Position numbers and translations under genes: made by a program. The notes below the pieces were generated by a model, which saw only the letters and a program-made list of their open reading frames with translations, was not told where the DNA came from and did no database searches. From positions 1 through 64,000 of the forward strand of contig JACQAG010000034.1 of NCBI GenBank assembly GCA_016195085.1: 64,000 bases of DNA, written 5' to 3'. Position 1 is the stretch's first letter. Each line of letters begins with the position of its first letter. This document shows positions 57,163 through 64,000 of this stretch, piece by piece. The stretch comes from Pseudomonadota bacterium (GTDB lineage: Bacteria; Pseudomonadota; Alphaproteobacteria; SHVZ01).

Positions 57163-57618
57163 ATGATCCTTTCCGACATCAGACTCGCCGAGCCCGCGGA
57201 TCTGCCCGCCGTCGAACGCATCGTCCGCGATGCCTACACGAAATACATCGAGCGCATCGGCAAGCCGCCGGGACCGATGCTCGACGACTATGCCGAGCGC
57301 ATCAAGGAGCGCGCAGTTTGGGTGCTCGTCGATGCCGGCGTCGTCGCGGGCATTCTCGTCCTGCTGTTCGAGGCCGACCATGTCCTGCTCGACAACGTCG
57401 CCGTCGATCCGCGGAGCCGAGGCAAGGGTCTCGGTCGCGTTCTCATCGGCTTCGCCGAGGCAGAGGCGCGGAGGCGGGGATACGGCGAGATCCGCCTCTA
57501 TACGCATCAGAAGATGCGCGAGAACATCGCCATGTACCCTCGCCTGGGATACGAAGAGACGGGTCGCGGCGAGCAGTCGGGGTATGAGCGGGTGTTTTTC
57601 AGGAAGAGACTCGGCTGA
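57163..57618 (+). CDS. GNAT-family acetyltransferase, intact copy
   Basis: A 151-residue GNAT. The N-terminal IRLAEPADLPAVERIVR matches the remnant at 56.0 kb. The acetyl-CoA loop is VDPRSRGKGLGRVLI and the closing helix MYPRLGYEETGR is normal. It acetylates an unknown small molecule or peptide in the cytoplasm. By comparison with the remnant, it was probably once directly after a cupin gene. Confidence 0.9.
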   Translation: MILSDIRLAEPADLPAVERIVRDAYTKYIERIGKPPGPMLDDYAERIKERAVWVLVDAGVVAGILVLLFEADHVLLDNVAVDPRSRGKGLGRVLIGFAEAEARRRGYGEIRLYTHQKMRENIAMYPRLGYEETGRGEQSGYERVFFRKRLG

Positions 57619-57635
57619 GGGCCGCGCCCGCGGAG

Positions 57636-58121
57636 TCATCCCTGGTCGTATGCTTGCTGCAGCTTCTTTATATCGATCTTATCCATCTGCATCATCGCCT
57701 TCATGACTCTCTGCGACTTCTCGGGATCCTTGTCCTGCAACAGCGTGCCCAAGAGCGAGGGGATGACTTGCCATGACAGGCCGAATTTGTCCTTGAGCCA
57801 ACCGCATCGGTTCTTTTCGCCGCCTGCGGACAGCTTCTCCCACAGCTCGTCGACTTCCTGTTGTGTCTCGCAGTTCACGAAGAACGATATCGCCGGCGTG
57901 AAGGTGAAGTGCGGGCCGCCGTTGAGCGCGAAAAATTCCTGGCCATCGAGCTGGAAGGTCGCGGACATGACCGTCCCTTTCGCTCCGGGCCCGGCGTCTC
58001 CATAGCGGGTCACGCTCCCGACCTTCGAATTCTTGAAGATCGAAACATAAAAATGCATCGCCTCTTCGGCTTTGCCGTCGAACCACAGGAACGGGGTGAT
58101 CTTTTGCATGGTGGTGTCCAC
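57636..58121 (-). CDS. VOC-fold protein, PhnB-like
   Basis: A 161-residue protein of the PhnB/3-demethylubiquinone methyltransferase-like VOC group. [40 protein letters not shown] and [12 protein letters not shown] are typical. Start is ATG 58109 or GTG 58121; neither has a strong site. It follows the SRPBCC gene on the same strand, so it is probably the last member of the TetR operon. Confidence 0.85.
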   Translation of the reverse strand: MDTTMQKITPFLWFDGKAEEAMHFYVSIFKNSKVGSVTRYGDAGPGAKGTVMSATFQLDGQEFFALNGGPHFTFTPAISFFVNCETQQEVDELWEKLSAGGEKNRCGWLKDKFGLSWQVIPSLLGTLLQDKDPEKSQRVMKAMMQMDKIDIKKLQQAYDQG

Positions 58122-58179
58122 TCAGTCAGAGGATTGCCGCTGCCGCTTCATCATGGAATTCGAGAGCCCGGTAGTAGCG

Positions 58180-58665
58180 TTAGAGCTTCTGGACGAGGGC
58201 CGCGAGCTGGTCGGCGCATTGGCCCCAGCCTTTGTGGAAGCCCATGTTTTCGTGCATCTCGCGGTCCGCAACGGTCCAGTGGCGGACGAGTGCGGTGTAT
58301 TTGGTTTTGCCGCCGCCAAGAGCCTCGAAGGTCAGGATCACCGTCATGAACGGCTTCTCCGACGGCTCCCATGCCTTCGTATAGGCATTGGTGAAGACCA
58401 ATCGCTCATTCTCGACGACTTCGAGATAGACGCCCCGGTTCGGCATGTCCTTGCCGTCGGGGCTGCGCATGACGATCAGATTCGAGCCGCCCAGCCGGAC
58501 GTCGAGTTCGGCGACCGGCGTGGTGTAGGGCAGCGGCGCGAACCACTGCTTCAGAAGCTCGGGATCGGTCCATGCTCTGTAAACTTTCTCGCGCGGCACG
58601 TCGAAGATGCGGGTAAGCACCAGGTCGCGATCGGAGACCGGCGTCGCCTTGTCCGTGGTGGTCAT
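58180..58665 (-). CDS. SRPBCC (AHSA1-like) protein
   Basis: A 161-residue START/AHSA1-fold protein. RIFDVPREKVYRAWTDPELLKQWF is the diagnostic first helix, and the C-terminal GWGQCADQLAAL closes the cavity. Such proteins bind hydrophobic ligands; no enzyme activity is claimed. Its start overlaps the tetR stop as ATGA. Confidence 0.88.
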   Translation of the reverse strand: MTTTDKATPVSDRDLVLTRIFDVPREKVYRAWTDPELLKQWFAPLPYTTPVAELDVRLGGSNLIVMRSPDGKDMPNRGVYLEVVENERLVFTNAYTKAWEPSEKPFMTVILTFEALGGGKTKYTALVRHWTVADREMHENMGFHKGWGQCADQLAALVQKL

Positions 58666-59297
58666 CGTCTATTCCTCTTTTTCTTCTCTGGTGACGGTGG
58701 GCTCAAAAGCGTTTCCAGATAACGCCTGAGATGCTGAAGGCACGCGGCGGCGACCTCGGGGCTCTGCTTCGCCTTGGCGAAGATGAAGGCTCCTTGCAGA
58801 ACGGATTGCATGAAGTAGCCGACGCTCTCGGCGCTCCACGGCGCATCGGGCGCGTAGTGCTGCTTGGCGGCCTCGATGTCCCGCACCAGCTCCGCCACAT
58901 GAGCAGACATACCTGCCTCGCAGGCGGCGCGAATGTCCGGGTGGGTCGCGTAGACCTCCTGCACCGTGGTGCCCAAGAGGCAAGTGAAATGTGGGATGTC
59001 CCATTCGAGCATGGAGGCGCGAAAATCGACGTAGCCCAGCACCCGGTCGCGCGGGTCGAGCTTCGCGCCGTAGGGCGCCGAACCGAAGATCGTCGCGGCC
59101 ATCGCGCCGAACCGCTCGATCGCCGCGATCGCCAGCTGCTCCTTGCTCACAAAGTGGTGGAAGAAACCGCCCTTGGTGACACCCGCCTCCGAGCAGATGT
59201 CGTCCACCGTCGTCGCCGCGTAGCCCTTGGCGCGGATCGCATCGCGGGCCGCATCGAGCAGCCTTGTTCGTGTCGCAGCGCCGTCTCTGGTTTTCAT
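58662..59297 (-). CDS. TetR-family transcriptional regulator
   Basis: A 211-residue repressor. The helix-turn-helix is GYAATTVDDICSEAGVTKGGFFHHF (as DDICSEAGVTKGGFFHHF). The C-terminal half is the ligand pocket with no named subfamily. A palindrome nine bases upstream of the start is the likely operator. It controls its own operon with the SRPBCC and VOC genes. It resembles the AcuR/NemR type in helix pattern only. Confidence 0.92.
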   Translation of the reverse strand: MKTRDGAATRTRLLDAARDAIRAKGYAATTVDDICSEAGVTKGGFFHHFVSKEQLAIAAIERFGAMAATIFGSAPYGAKLDPRDRVLGYVDFRASMLEWDIPHFTCLLGTTVQEVYATHPDIRAACEAGMSAHVAELVRDIEAAKQHYAPDAPWSAESVGYFMQSVLQGAFIFAKAKQSPEVAAACLQHLRRYLETLLSPPSPEKKKRNRR

Positions 59298-59305
59298 CGC
59301 TTTAT

Positions 59306-59325
59306 CATACCAACTGGTTGGTATG
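59306..59325. promoter_or_regulatory. Candidate TetR operator
   Basis: CATACCAA-CTGG-TTGGTATG: eight-base arms in perfect inverted repeat around four bases. It lies at positions -9 to -28 from the tetR start codon and upstream of the dioxygenase on the other strand, so it may repress in both directions. The form ATACCAA-N4-TTGGTAT is a typical TetR half-site arrangement. Confidence 0.78.
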
Positions 59326-59500
59326 TATAGTCGTGCAGGTCCGGGCGCCCGTCAAGGGCATTGCACGGCAGGATCAATTTTGTCGATCACTCAATGGCTT
59401 AGGGCCATCGCACAAGGTCGGCCAAGGTGGCAGCCCCGCCTTGACAGGGTTCGGGGCGGGACTATCGTTCCGGACTGGCATTGAAGAGGAGGTGCCGCGC

Positions 59501-60418
59501 ATGTCGAGTGCAACCCCGCGGCGTCATCGGCACCCCGGGCCCGATCCGGCCGACAGCCTCACCGAGCGCGTCCTCCAGGCGATGGCAGGAACCGCCGATC
59601 CGCGCGTGCGGGCGATCATGGCGGCGATCGTCCGCCATGCCCATGCGCTCGTGCGCGAGCTCCAGCCCACGCCCGAGGAATATGAGCAGGCGTTGCGGTT
59701 TTTGGTCGACCTCGGCCACCACACCACCGCCGCCAAGAACGAGGTCGTGCTGTTCGCCGACGTGATCGGCGTCTCCGCCCTGGTCGATCAGGTGAACCGC
59801 ACCGGTGTGGAGAGCGAGACCGCACTGCTCGGCCCGTTCTACCGGGGTGCGGCACCCTGGTGCGCGGCCGGCGACAGCATCGCGCGTTCGGAGGCGCCGG
59901 GGCCGACGCTCATGGTCGCGGGGCAGGTGCGCAATGCCGAGGGTGGGGCCATCGCCGGCGCCGTGCTCGACGTCTGGCAGGCATCGCCCGTGGGCCTTTA
60001 CGAGAACCAGGACCAGGGCCAGGCCGACATGAATCTGCGCGGCCGTTTCCGCGCCGATGGCGAGGGCCGATACCGGTTCCGCACGGTCCGGCCGGCCCGC
60101 TATCCCGTGCCCACGGACGGGCCGGTGGGGGTGCTGCTCAGCGCCCAGCGGCGCCATCCCTACCGCCCGGCCCATCTGCATTTCATCGTCTCCGCCGAAG
60201 GCCACCGCACCCTCGTCACCCAAGTCTTCACCGACGCCGAGGCGGAGCTTGCGAGCGACGTCGTCTTCAGCGCCACGCCCGGGCTCATGGGCGGCCTCCA
60301 CCGCCATGACCGCCCGGATCCGGCGCATCCCGGCGCAGCACCGCCCTTCTTCAGCCTCGAATACGATTTCGTGCTGGCCAAGGGGACCCCGACCTTCCCC
60401 GTCCCGCCGATCCCCTAG
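59501..60418 (+). CDS. Intradiol ring-cleavage dioxygenase (catechol/hydroxyquinol type)
   Basis: A 305-residue non-heme Fe(III) enzyme that opens an aromatic ring between two hydroxyls. Iron ligands are seen: Tyr in GLYENQD, Tyr in ARYPVPTDGP, and the two His in RPAHLHF. The N-terminal about 110 residues are the helical dimerisation domain. GAGGAGG lies nine bases before ATG 59501. Length and the DGPVGVLL segment fit hydroxyquinol 1,2-dioxygenase best. No maleylacetate reductase is adjacent, so the pathway is incomplete here. Confidence 0.88.
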   Translation: MSSATPRRHRHPGPDPADSLTERVLQAMAGTADPRVRAIMAAIVRHAHALVRELQPTPEEYEQALRFLVDLGHHTTAAKNEVVLFADVIGVSALVDQVNRTGVESETALLGPFYRGAAPWCAAGDSIARSEAPGPTLMVAGQVRNAEGGAIAGAVLDVWQASPVGLYENQDQGQADMNLRGRFRADGEGRYRFRTVRPARYPVPTDGPVGVLLSAQRRHPYRPAHLHFIVSAEGHRTLVTQVFTDAEAELASDVVFSATPGLMGGLHRHDRPDPAHPGAAPPFFSLEYDFVLAKGTPTFPVPPIP

Positions 60419-60445
60419 GGGTGCGTCTTGCCGGCCGAGGAACCG

Positions 60446-61510
60446 ATGCCCGAGGCATCCCCGGCAGGGGCGGCGAAGTGCCGGGCGAGCCACGCGCCGG
60501 TCCCTGGCACGCCTGGCCGCTATCGGGCCTTGCGGCTCGGCGAGAAGGCGCCGGACCTCGAACGGCTGCAGTTCCGCGTGGAAGATCTGCCGCGTCCGCG
60601 GCTGGGGCCCGGCCAATGCCTCGTCGCCGTTCATGCCGCCGCAGTCAATCCGAGCGATGCCAAGGCGGCCCTCGGCCTCATGCCCCATGCCGTCTGGCCG
60701 CGCACGCCCGGCCGCGACTTTGCGGGCACGGTCATCGAAGGGCCGCCCCGGCTCCTCGGCCTGGAGGTTTGGGGCAGCGGCGGCGATCTCGGCATTCGCC
60801 GCGAGGGAACCCATGCCCGCCTCCTCGTCCTGGACGAGGATGAGGTTCGCGCCAAGCCCGCACGCCTGTCGCTCATCGAGGCGGCCGGGATCGGCGTCCC
60901 GTTCGTGACCGCTCTCGAAGGTTTCCGCGCCGCGGGCGGAATCGGCGCTGGCGCGGTCGTGCTGGTCATGGGAGCCCAGGGCAAGGTCGGGCAGGCCGCG
61001 GTCCAGATCGCCAGCATGAAGGGGGCCCGCGTGATGGCGGTGGTGCGCCGCAGCGGGGATTTTTCCGGCCATGCCGCGGGCACGGTCGAGGTCATCGACG
61101 CCGCCAGCGAAGATGTTGCCAGAAGAGTGCAGGACGCAACGGCCGGGCATGGCGCGGACATCGTCTTCAACACCGTCGGCAGCCCGTATTTCGATGCGGC
61201 GAACAAGGCGATGGCGCTGGGCGGGCGGCAGATCCTGATCTCCACCTTCGAGCGGACCGTTCCCTTCGACATCCTCGAGTTCTACCGCGGCCGGCGGGTC
61301 TATGTCGGCATCGATACCTTGGCGCTCGATGCCGCCGCCTCGGCCCGCCTCCTGGAGGAGCTGAGGCCCGGATTCGAGGCAGGCCTGCTCAAACCCTTCC
61401 CGGTGGCGGAGGACTCGGTTTTCCCCCTGGAGGAGGCGGCATCCGCCTACCAGAGGGTCATGGGCGGGGCAGGCACCCGCGTCTTTCTCATGCCGGAACC
61501 GGCCCGGTGA
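60446..61510 (+). CDS. MDR-family quinone/alcohol oxidoreductase
   Basis: A 354-residue zinc-independent medium-chain dehydrogenase. It shows VHAAAVNPSDAKAALG, TPGRDFAGTVIEG, the NADPH loop GAQGKVGQAAVQIA, and GADIVFNTVGS. No zinc-site cysteines are present. GAGGAA lies before ATG 60446; a TTG at 60428 is less likely. It is 27 bases after the dioxygenase and so probably in the same operon, perhaps reducing a ring-cleavage product or quinone. Substrate is not proven. Confidence 0.88.
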   Translation: MPEASPAGAAKCRASHAPVPGTPGRYRALRLGEKAPDLERLQFRVEDLPRPRLGPGQCLVAVHAAAVNPSDAKAALGLMPHAVWPRTPGRDFAGTVIEGPPRLLGLEVWGSGGDLGIRREGTHARLLVLDEDEVRAKPARLSLIEAAGIGVPFVTALEGFRAAGGIGAGAVVLVMGAQGKVGQAAVQIASMKGARVMAVVRRSGDFSGHAAGTVEVIDAASEDVARRVQDATAGHGADIVFNTVGSPYFDAANKAMALGGRQILISTFERTVPFDILEFYRGRRVYVGIDTLALDAAASARLLEELRPGFEAGLLKPFPVAEDSVFPLEEAASAYQRVMGGAGTRVFLMPEPAR

Positions 61511-61548
61511 CGGTGGCGGACCTCAATGAAAATGAATAGGGGAGGACC

Positions 61549-62595
61549 ATGATGCGATGCGATCGAAGGAGCCGGCCGTTCCGGCGGTTCGTCCTGGCGC
61601 TCGTCGGTGGAATGCTGCTCGCCTCGGGGCTGGCTCCGGTGCGGCCGCTCGCTGCAGAGGAGGCGAGCGCGATCCGCGTCGGCTTCGGCTACGGCATCGG
61701 CTTCCTGCCGCTGATGATCGCCGACAAACTGAAACTCCTGGAGCGGCGCGCCGAGGCGGCGGCGGGGCGGGCGATCCCGGTCAGCTATCTCCGCTTCAGC
61801 GGCTCGGCGGCGATGCAGGATGCGATCCTCACCGGCAATGTCGAGGTCGGCGGCTATGGCGTGCCCGGGTTGCTGATCGCCTGGGAGAAGACCCGCGGGC
61901 TTCCCCAGGAAATCGTCGGGCTGGCCGGGATCACCACCGGCGCGCTCACCCTCGTCACCAGCAATCCGGCGGTGAAGAGCGTCCGCGACTTCGGCAAGAA
62001 CGACCGCATCGCCATGCCGGCGACGACCAGCCCGCAGATGTATCTCCTGCAGATGGCGGCCGAGCGCGATCTCGGCCCCGACAAGGTGGACGCCTTGAAG
62101 CCGCAGGTCGTCTCGCTGCCGCATCCCGAGGCGGTGAACGCGCTCCTGTCGCGCACCGAGGTCACCGCCTACTTCGCCTCGGCGCCGTTCACCCAGATCG
62201 TGCTGGCCGACCCGAAGATCCACGCCGTCCTCACCTCCGAGGACGTGTTCGGCGGCCAGGCGTCGTTTCTGGTGCTGGCGGCGACCAAGCGCTTCGCTGA
62301 CCAGAACCCGCGCCTGGTCGAGGCGATGGTGGCGGCGATCGACGAGGCGGCGGCCTTGATCGCTAGCGATCCCATGCGCGCCGCCGAGATCTATCTCGAG
62401 GCGGAGCCGACCAAGGGGGTGACGCCGGAGCTCATCGCCAAGCTCCTGAAGGAGCCGGGCAACGGCTTCGGCGCCGAGGTGCGTGGGGTCAAGCGCTACG
62501 CCGATTTCATGGTCCGCCTGGGCCAGCTCCGCGCCGCCCCCGCCGACTGGCGCGCCGTCTTCCTGCCCGTGCTGCACGGACGAGAGGGTTCATAA
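61549..62595 (+). CDS. NMT1/SsuA-type ABC substrate-binding protein
   Basis: A 348-residue periplasmic binding protein with a signal peptide (FVLALVGGMLLASGLAPVRPLAA, cleavage near residue 36). The NMT1/THI5-like pattern is VGFGYGIGFLPLMIADKL, ILTGNVEVGGYG, and FLVLAATKRFAD. Members bind sulfonates, nitrate, aromatic acids or thiamine precursors. GGGAGG precedes ATG 61549. It lies downstream of the dioxygenase and MDR genes, so an aromatic substrate is possible. Its permease and ATPase are not in this run. Confidence 0.88.
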   Translation: MMRCDRRSRPFRRFVLALVGGMLLASGLAPVRPLAAEEASAIRVGFGYGIGFLPLMIADKLKLLERRAEAAAGRAIPVSYLRFSGSAAMQDAILTGNVEVGGYGVPGLLIAWEKTRGLPQEIVGLAGITTGALTLVTSNPAVKSVRDFGKNDRIAMPATTSPQMYLLQMAAERDLGPDKVDALKPQVVSLPHPEAVNALLSRTEVTAYFASAPFTQIVLADPKIHAVLTSEDVFGGQASFLVLAATKRFADQNPRLVEAMVAAIDEAAALIASDPMRAAEIYLEAEPTKGVTPELIAKLLKEPGNGFGAEVRGVKRYADFMVRLGQLRAAPADWRAVFLPVLHGREGS

Positions 62596-62626
62596 GGCCG
62601 AGTCCCGGACGACGCGGCAATAGGCG

Positions 62627-63454
62627 CTACTTGACCGCGCCGGCGGTCAGCCCGCGCACGATGTAGCGCTGCCCGATGAGGAGCAGCAGCAAGGCCGGGA
62701 TGACCGAGAGCGCGCTGCCGGCCGCCATCTCGCCGAACTTGATCTCGTTTTCCTGGGCGTATTTGGCGATCGCCAGCGGCACGGTCTGGGTGTGCTTGGC
62801 GCTCAGATTGAGCGTCACCACAAACTCGTTCCACGAGCTGATGAAGACCAGCATGGCAACGGCGACGAGCCCGGGCAGGATCACCGGCAGGATGACGCGC
62901 CAGATCAGGTTCGGGATCGAGCAGCCGTCGATCCGCGCCGCCTCCTCGAGCTCCTTCGGCACCTCGCGCATGAAGGCGGTCATCAGCCACAGCGCCAGCG
63001 GCAGGTTGAGCGCCACATGGGCCAGCACCAGGCCGGCATAGGTGTTGTAGAGCCTGGCCCAACGGAAGAAAAAATACCAGGCGCCGACCAAGGTGATCGC
63101 CGGCAGGATGTGGAAGACGACGGACCAGAGCAGGAGCGCATAGACGAGCCAGCGCGGCCACTCCAGCCGCGCCAGCGAATAGGCGCCGAGCGTGGATATT
63201 GCGAGCACGATCGCGGTGCTGGCGGTCCCCACGATCACGCTGTTCATGAAGTTCTGGAGGAAGTCGGAGGTTCCGGAGAACAGCAGCTCGTTGAAATTGT
63301 CGATGATCGGGGTGAACCAGAATTCGCCCATGATGAGCGAGATCCGCGAGCGAAATCCGGCCGCGGTGATCCACAGGAACGGGAACACCACGATCGCGGC
63401 CGCGGCCAAGAGGCCGGCTTGGGCGATGCCGCCGTTCAGGCGAAGGGGCCTCAT
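62627..63454 (-). CDS. Sugar-type ABC permease (MalG-like)
   Basis: A 275-residue inner-membrane permease with about six membrane segments. The EAA loop is PKELEEAARIDGCSIPNLIWRVILP and FISSWNEFV is the typical final segment. ATG 63454 overlaps the upstream permease stop as ATGA. The longer frame to 63739 is a shadow of that gene. It pairs with the MalF-like gene upstream; the binding protein and ATPase lie beyond the window edge. Confidence 0.92.
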   Translation of the reverse strand: MRPLRLNGGIAQAGLLAAAAIVVFPFLWITAAGFRSRISLIMGEFWFTPIIDNFNELLFSGTSDFLQNFMNSVIVGTASTAIVLAISTLGAYSLARLEWPRWLVYALLLWSVVFHILPAITLVGAWYFFFRWARLYNTYAGLVLAHVALNLPLALWLMTAFMREVPKELEEAARIDGCSIPNLIWRVILPVILPGLVAVAMLVFISSWNEFVVTLNLSAKHTQTVPLAIAKYAQENEIKFGEMAAGSALSVIPALLLLLIGQRYIVRGLTAGAVK

Positions 63455-64000
63455 GCGTATTGAGCGCGCCGCCGCGCGACCGCCGATGCGAGCACGATCG
63501 CCAAGGCCAAGATGAAGAGTGTGGCGATCGACATGGCGGCACCCGGCCCGGTCAGATCCTGCTGAAAGAACCGGCGGTAGATGGTGAAGCTCAGGACCTC
63601 GGTCGCGGTGCCGGGACCGCCGCCGGTCAAGAGATAGACCTCGTCGAAAACCTTGAAGGCGACGATCAGGCGGAAAATGAGCGTGACCGCGATCGTCGGC
63701 AGCATCAGCGGCAGCGTAAGGTGGACGAGCTCCTGCCAAGCGGTGGCGCCGTCGGAGCGCGCCGCCTCATAGATGTCCTGCGGCAGGGATTCGAGCCCCG
63801 CCAGCATCAAGAGGAAGACGAAGGGCGTCCAATGCCAGACATCGACGGCGATCACCGCCGGCAGCGCCAAGGCCGGCTGGCCCAGCCAATCCTGCGCCGT
63901 GCCGCCGAGGAGCTCCCAGAGCTGGTTCAGGACGCCGAAGTCGAAATTGTACATGAGCTTCCAGATGGCGCCGATCACGATCCCCGGCACCAGGATCGGC
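63451..64000 (-). CDS. Sugar-type ABC permease (MalF-like), cut by window edge
   Basis: The C-terminal part of an inner-membrane permease; its start lies beyond 64000. The EAA loop is seen in IYEAARSDGATAWQELVHLTLPLMLP. It is coupled by ATGA to the MalG-like gene. Family-1 carbohydrate or related importers have this MalF-MalG order. The substrate is unknown. Confidence 0.9.
   Translation of the reverse strand, partial: PILVPGIVIGAIWKLMYNFDFGVLNQLWELLGGTAQDWLGQPALALPAVIAVDVWHWTPFVFLLMLAGLESLPQDIYEAARSDGATAWQELVHLTLPLMLPTIAVTLIFRLIVAFKVFDEVYLLTGGGPGTATEVLSFTIYRRFFQQDLTGPGAAMSIATLFILALAIVLASAVARRRAQYA

Noticed and set aside
56967-57587. A 206-codon frame overlapping the intact GNAT
   Set aside because: Different frame from the GNAT domain; Arg-rich shadow with no motif.

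Overview
The window is one stretch of a high-GC chromosome, most likely from an alphaproteobacterium near Rhodospirillales or Rhizobiales. The clues are an aapJQM-type amino-acid importer, an ArsR-methyltransferase fusion directly upstream of metF and metH, an mlaA-mlaC pair, a DUF1127 protein, a small GHNGGPP-type protein, and dense ATGA-overlapped operons. Genus-level assignment is inference. I see no rRNA, tRNA, CRISPR array, transposase or phage gene. The content is metabolic, transport, envelope and regulatory.

Layout. 0.4-6 kb: a cupin protein, a small AtzG/GatC-like subunit with an amidase, a gamma-carbonic anhydrase, a MetX-like acyltransferase/hydrolase and proline iminopeptidase. 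6.2-12.4 kb: a complete Dpp/Opp-type ABC importer operon ending in a glycerophosphodiester phosphodiesterase. 12.5-15.8 kb: a hydroxypyruvate isomerase-like protein, a MarR regulator with a good palindromic operator facing a small ORF, VOC and DoxX genes, and an SDR that lacks the catalytic Tyr/Lys. 15.9-22.3 kb: a 1475-residue soluble hybrid histidine kinase with about eight PAS units, and a membrane sulfatase-fold protein. 22.4-28.7 kb: aapJQM without aapP, ettA, a ComB-like phosphatase, and on the other strand mlaA-mlaC followed by a DUF1330 gene whose only plausible start is ATT.

30.5-36.7 kb: the methionine/one-carbon operon. It holds an ArsR-methyltransferase regulator, metF and metH, with an inverted repeat lying exactly between the -35 and -10 boxes, then a GNAT gene. 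37.1-45 kb: a polysaccharide locus with galE, a glycosidase-GT2 fusion, an NdvA/MsbA-like ABC exporter, a small protein and a convergent secreted glycosidase. 45-55.5 kb: a TPR membrane protein, a thioesterase, a diguanylate cyclase, a UvrD/PcrA helicase, prmA, a DUF1127 protein and an M24B aminopeptidase. 55.5-57.6 kb: two close cupin paralogues, with a 33-codon GNAT remnant after the first and an intact GNAT farther on. This is the trace of a duplicated cupin-GNAT unit, and a third cupin lies at the left end. 57.6-64 kb: a TetR-SRPBCC-VOC operon with a palindromic operator, an intradiol dioxygenase, an MDR oxidoreductase, an NMT1-type binding protein and two MalF/MalG-type permeases, the last cut by the window edge.

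Four C/G-rich intergenic elements of about 105-135 bases, built from inverted repeats, lie near 4.9, 25.8, 42.9 and 51.2 kb and look like one dispersed repeat family. The strongest candidates for under-described biology are the glycosidase-GT2/exporter locus, the ATT-initiated DUF1330 gene, and the cupin-GNAT duplication with its gene remnant.
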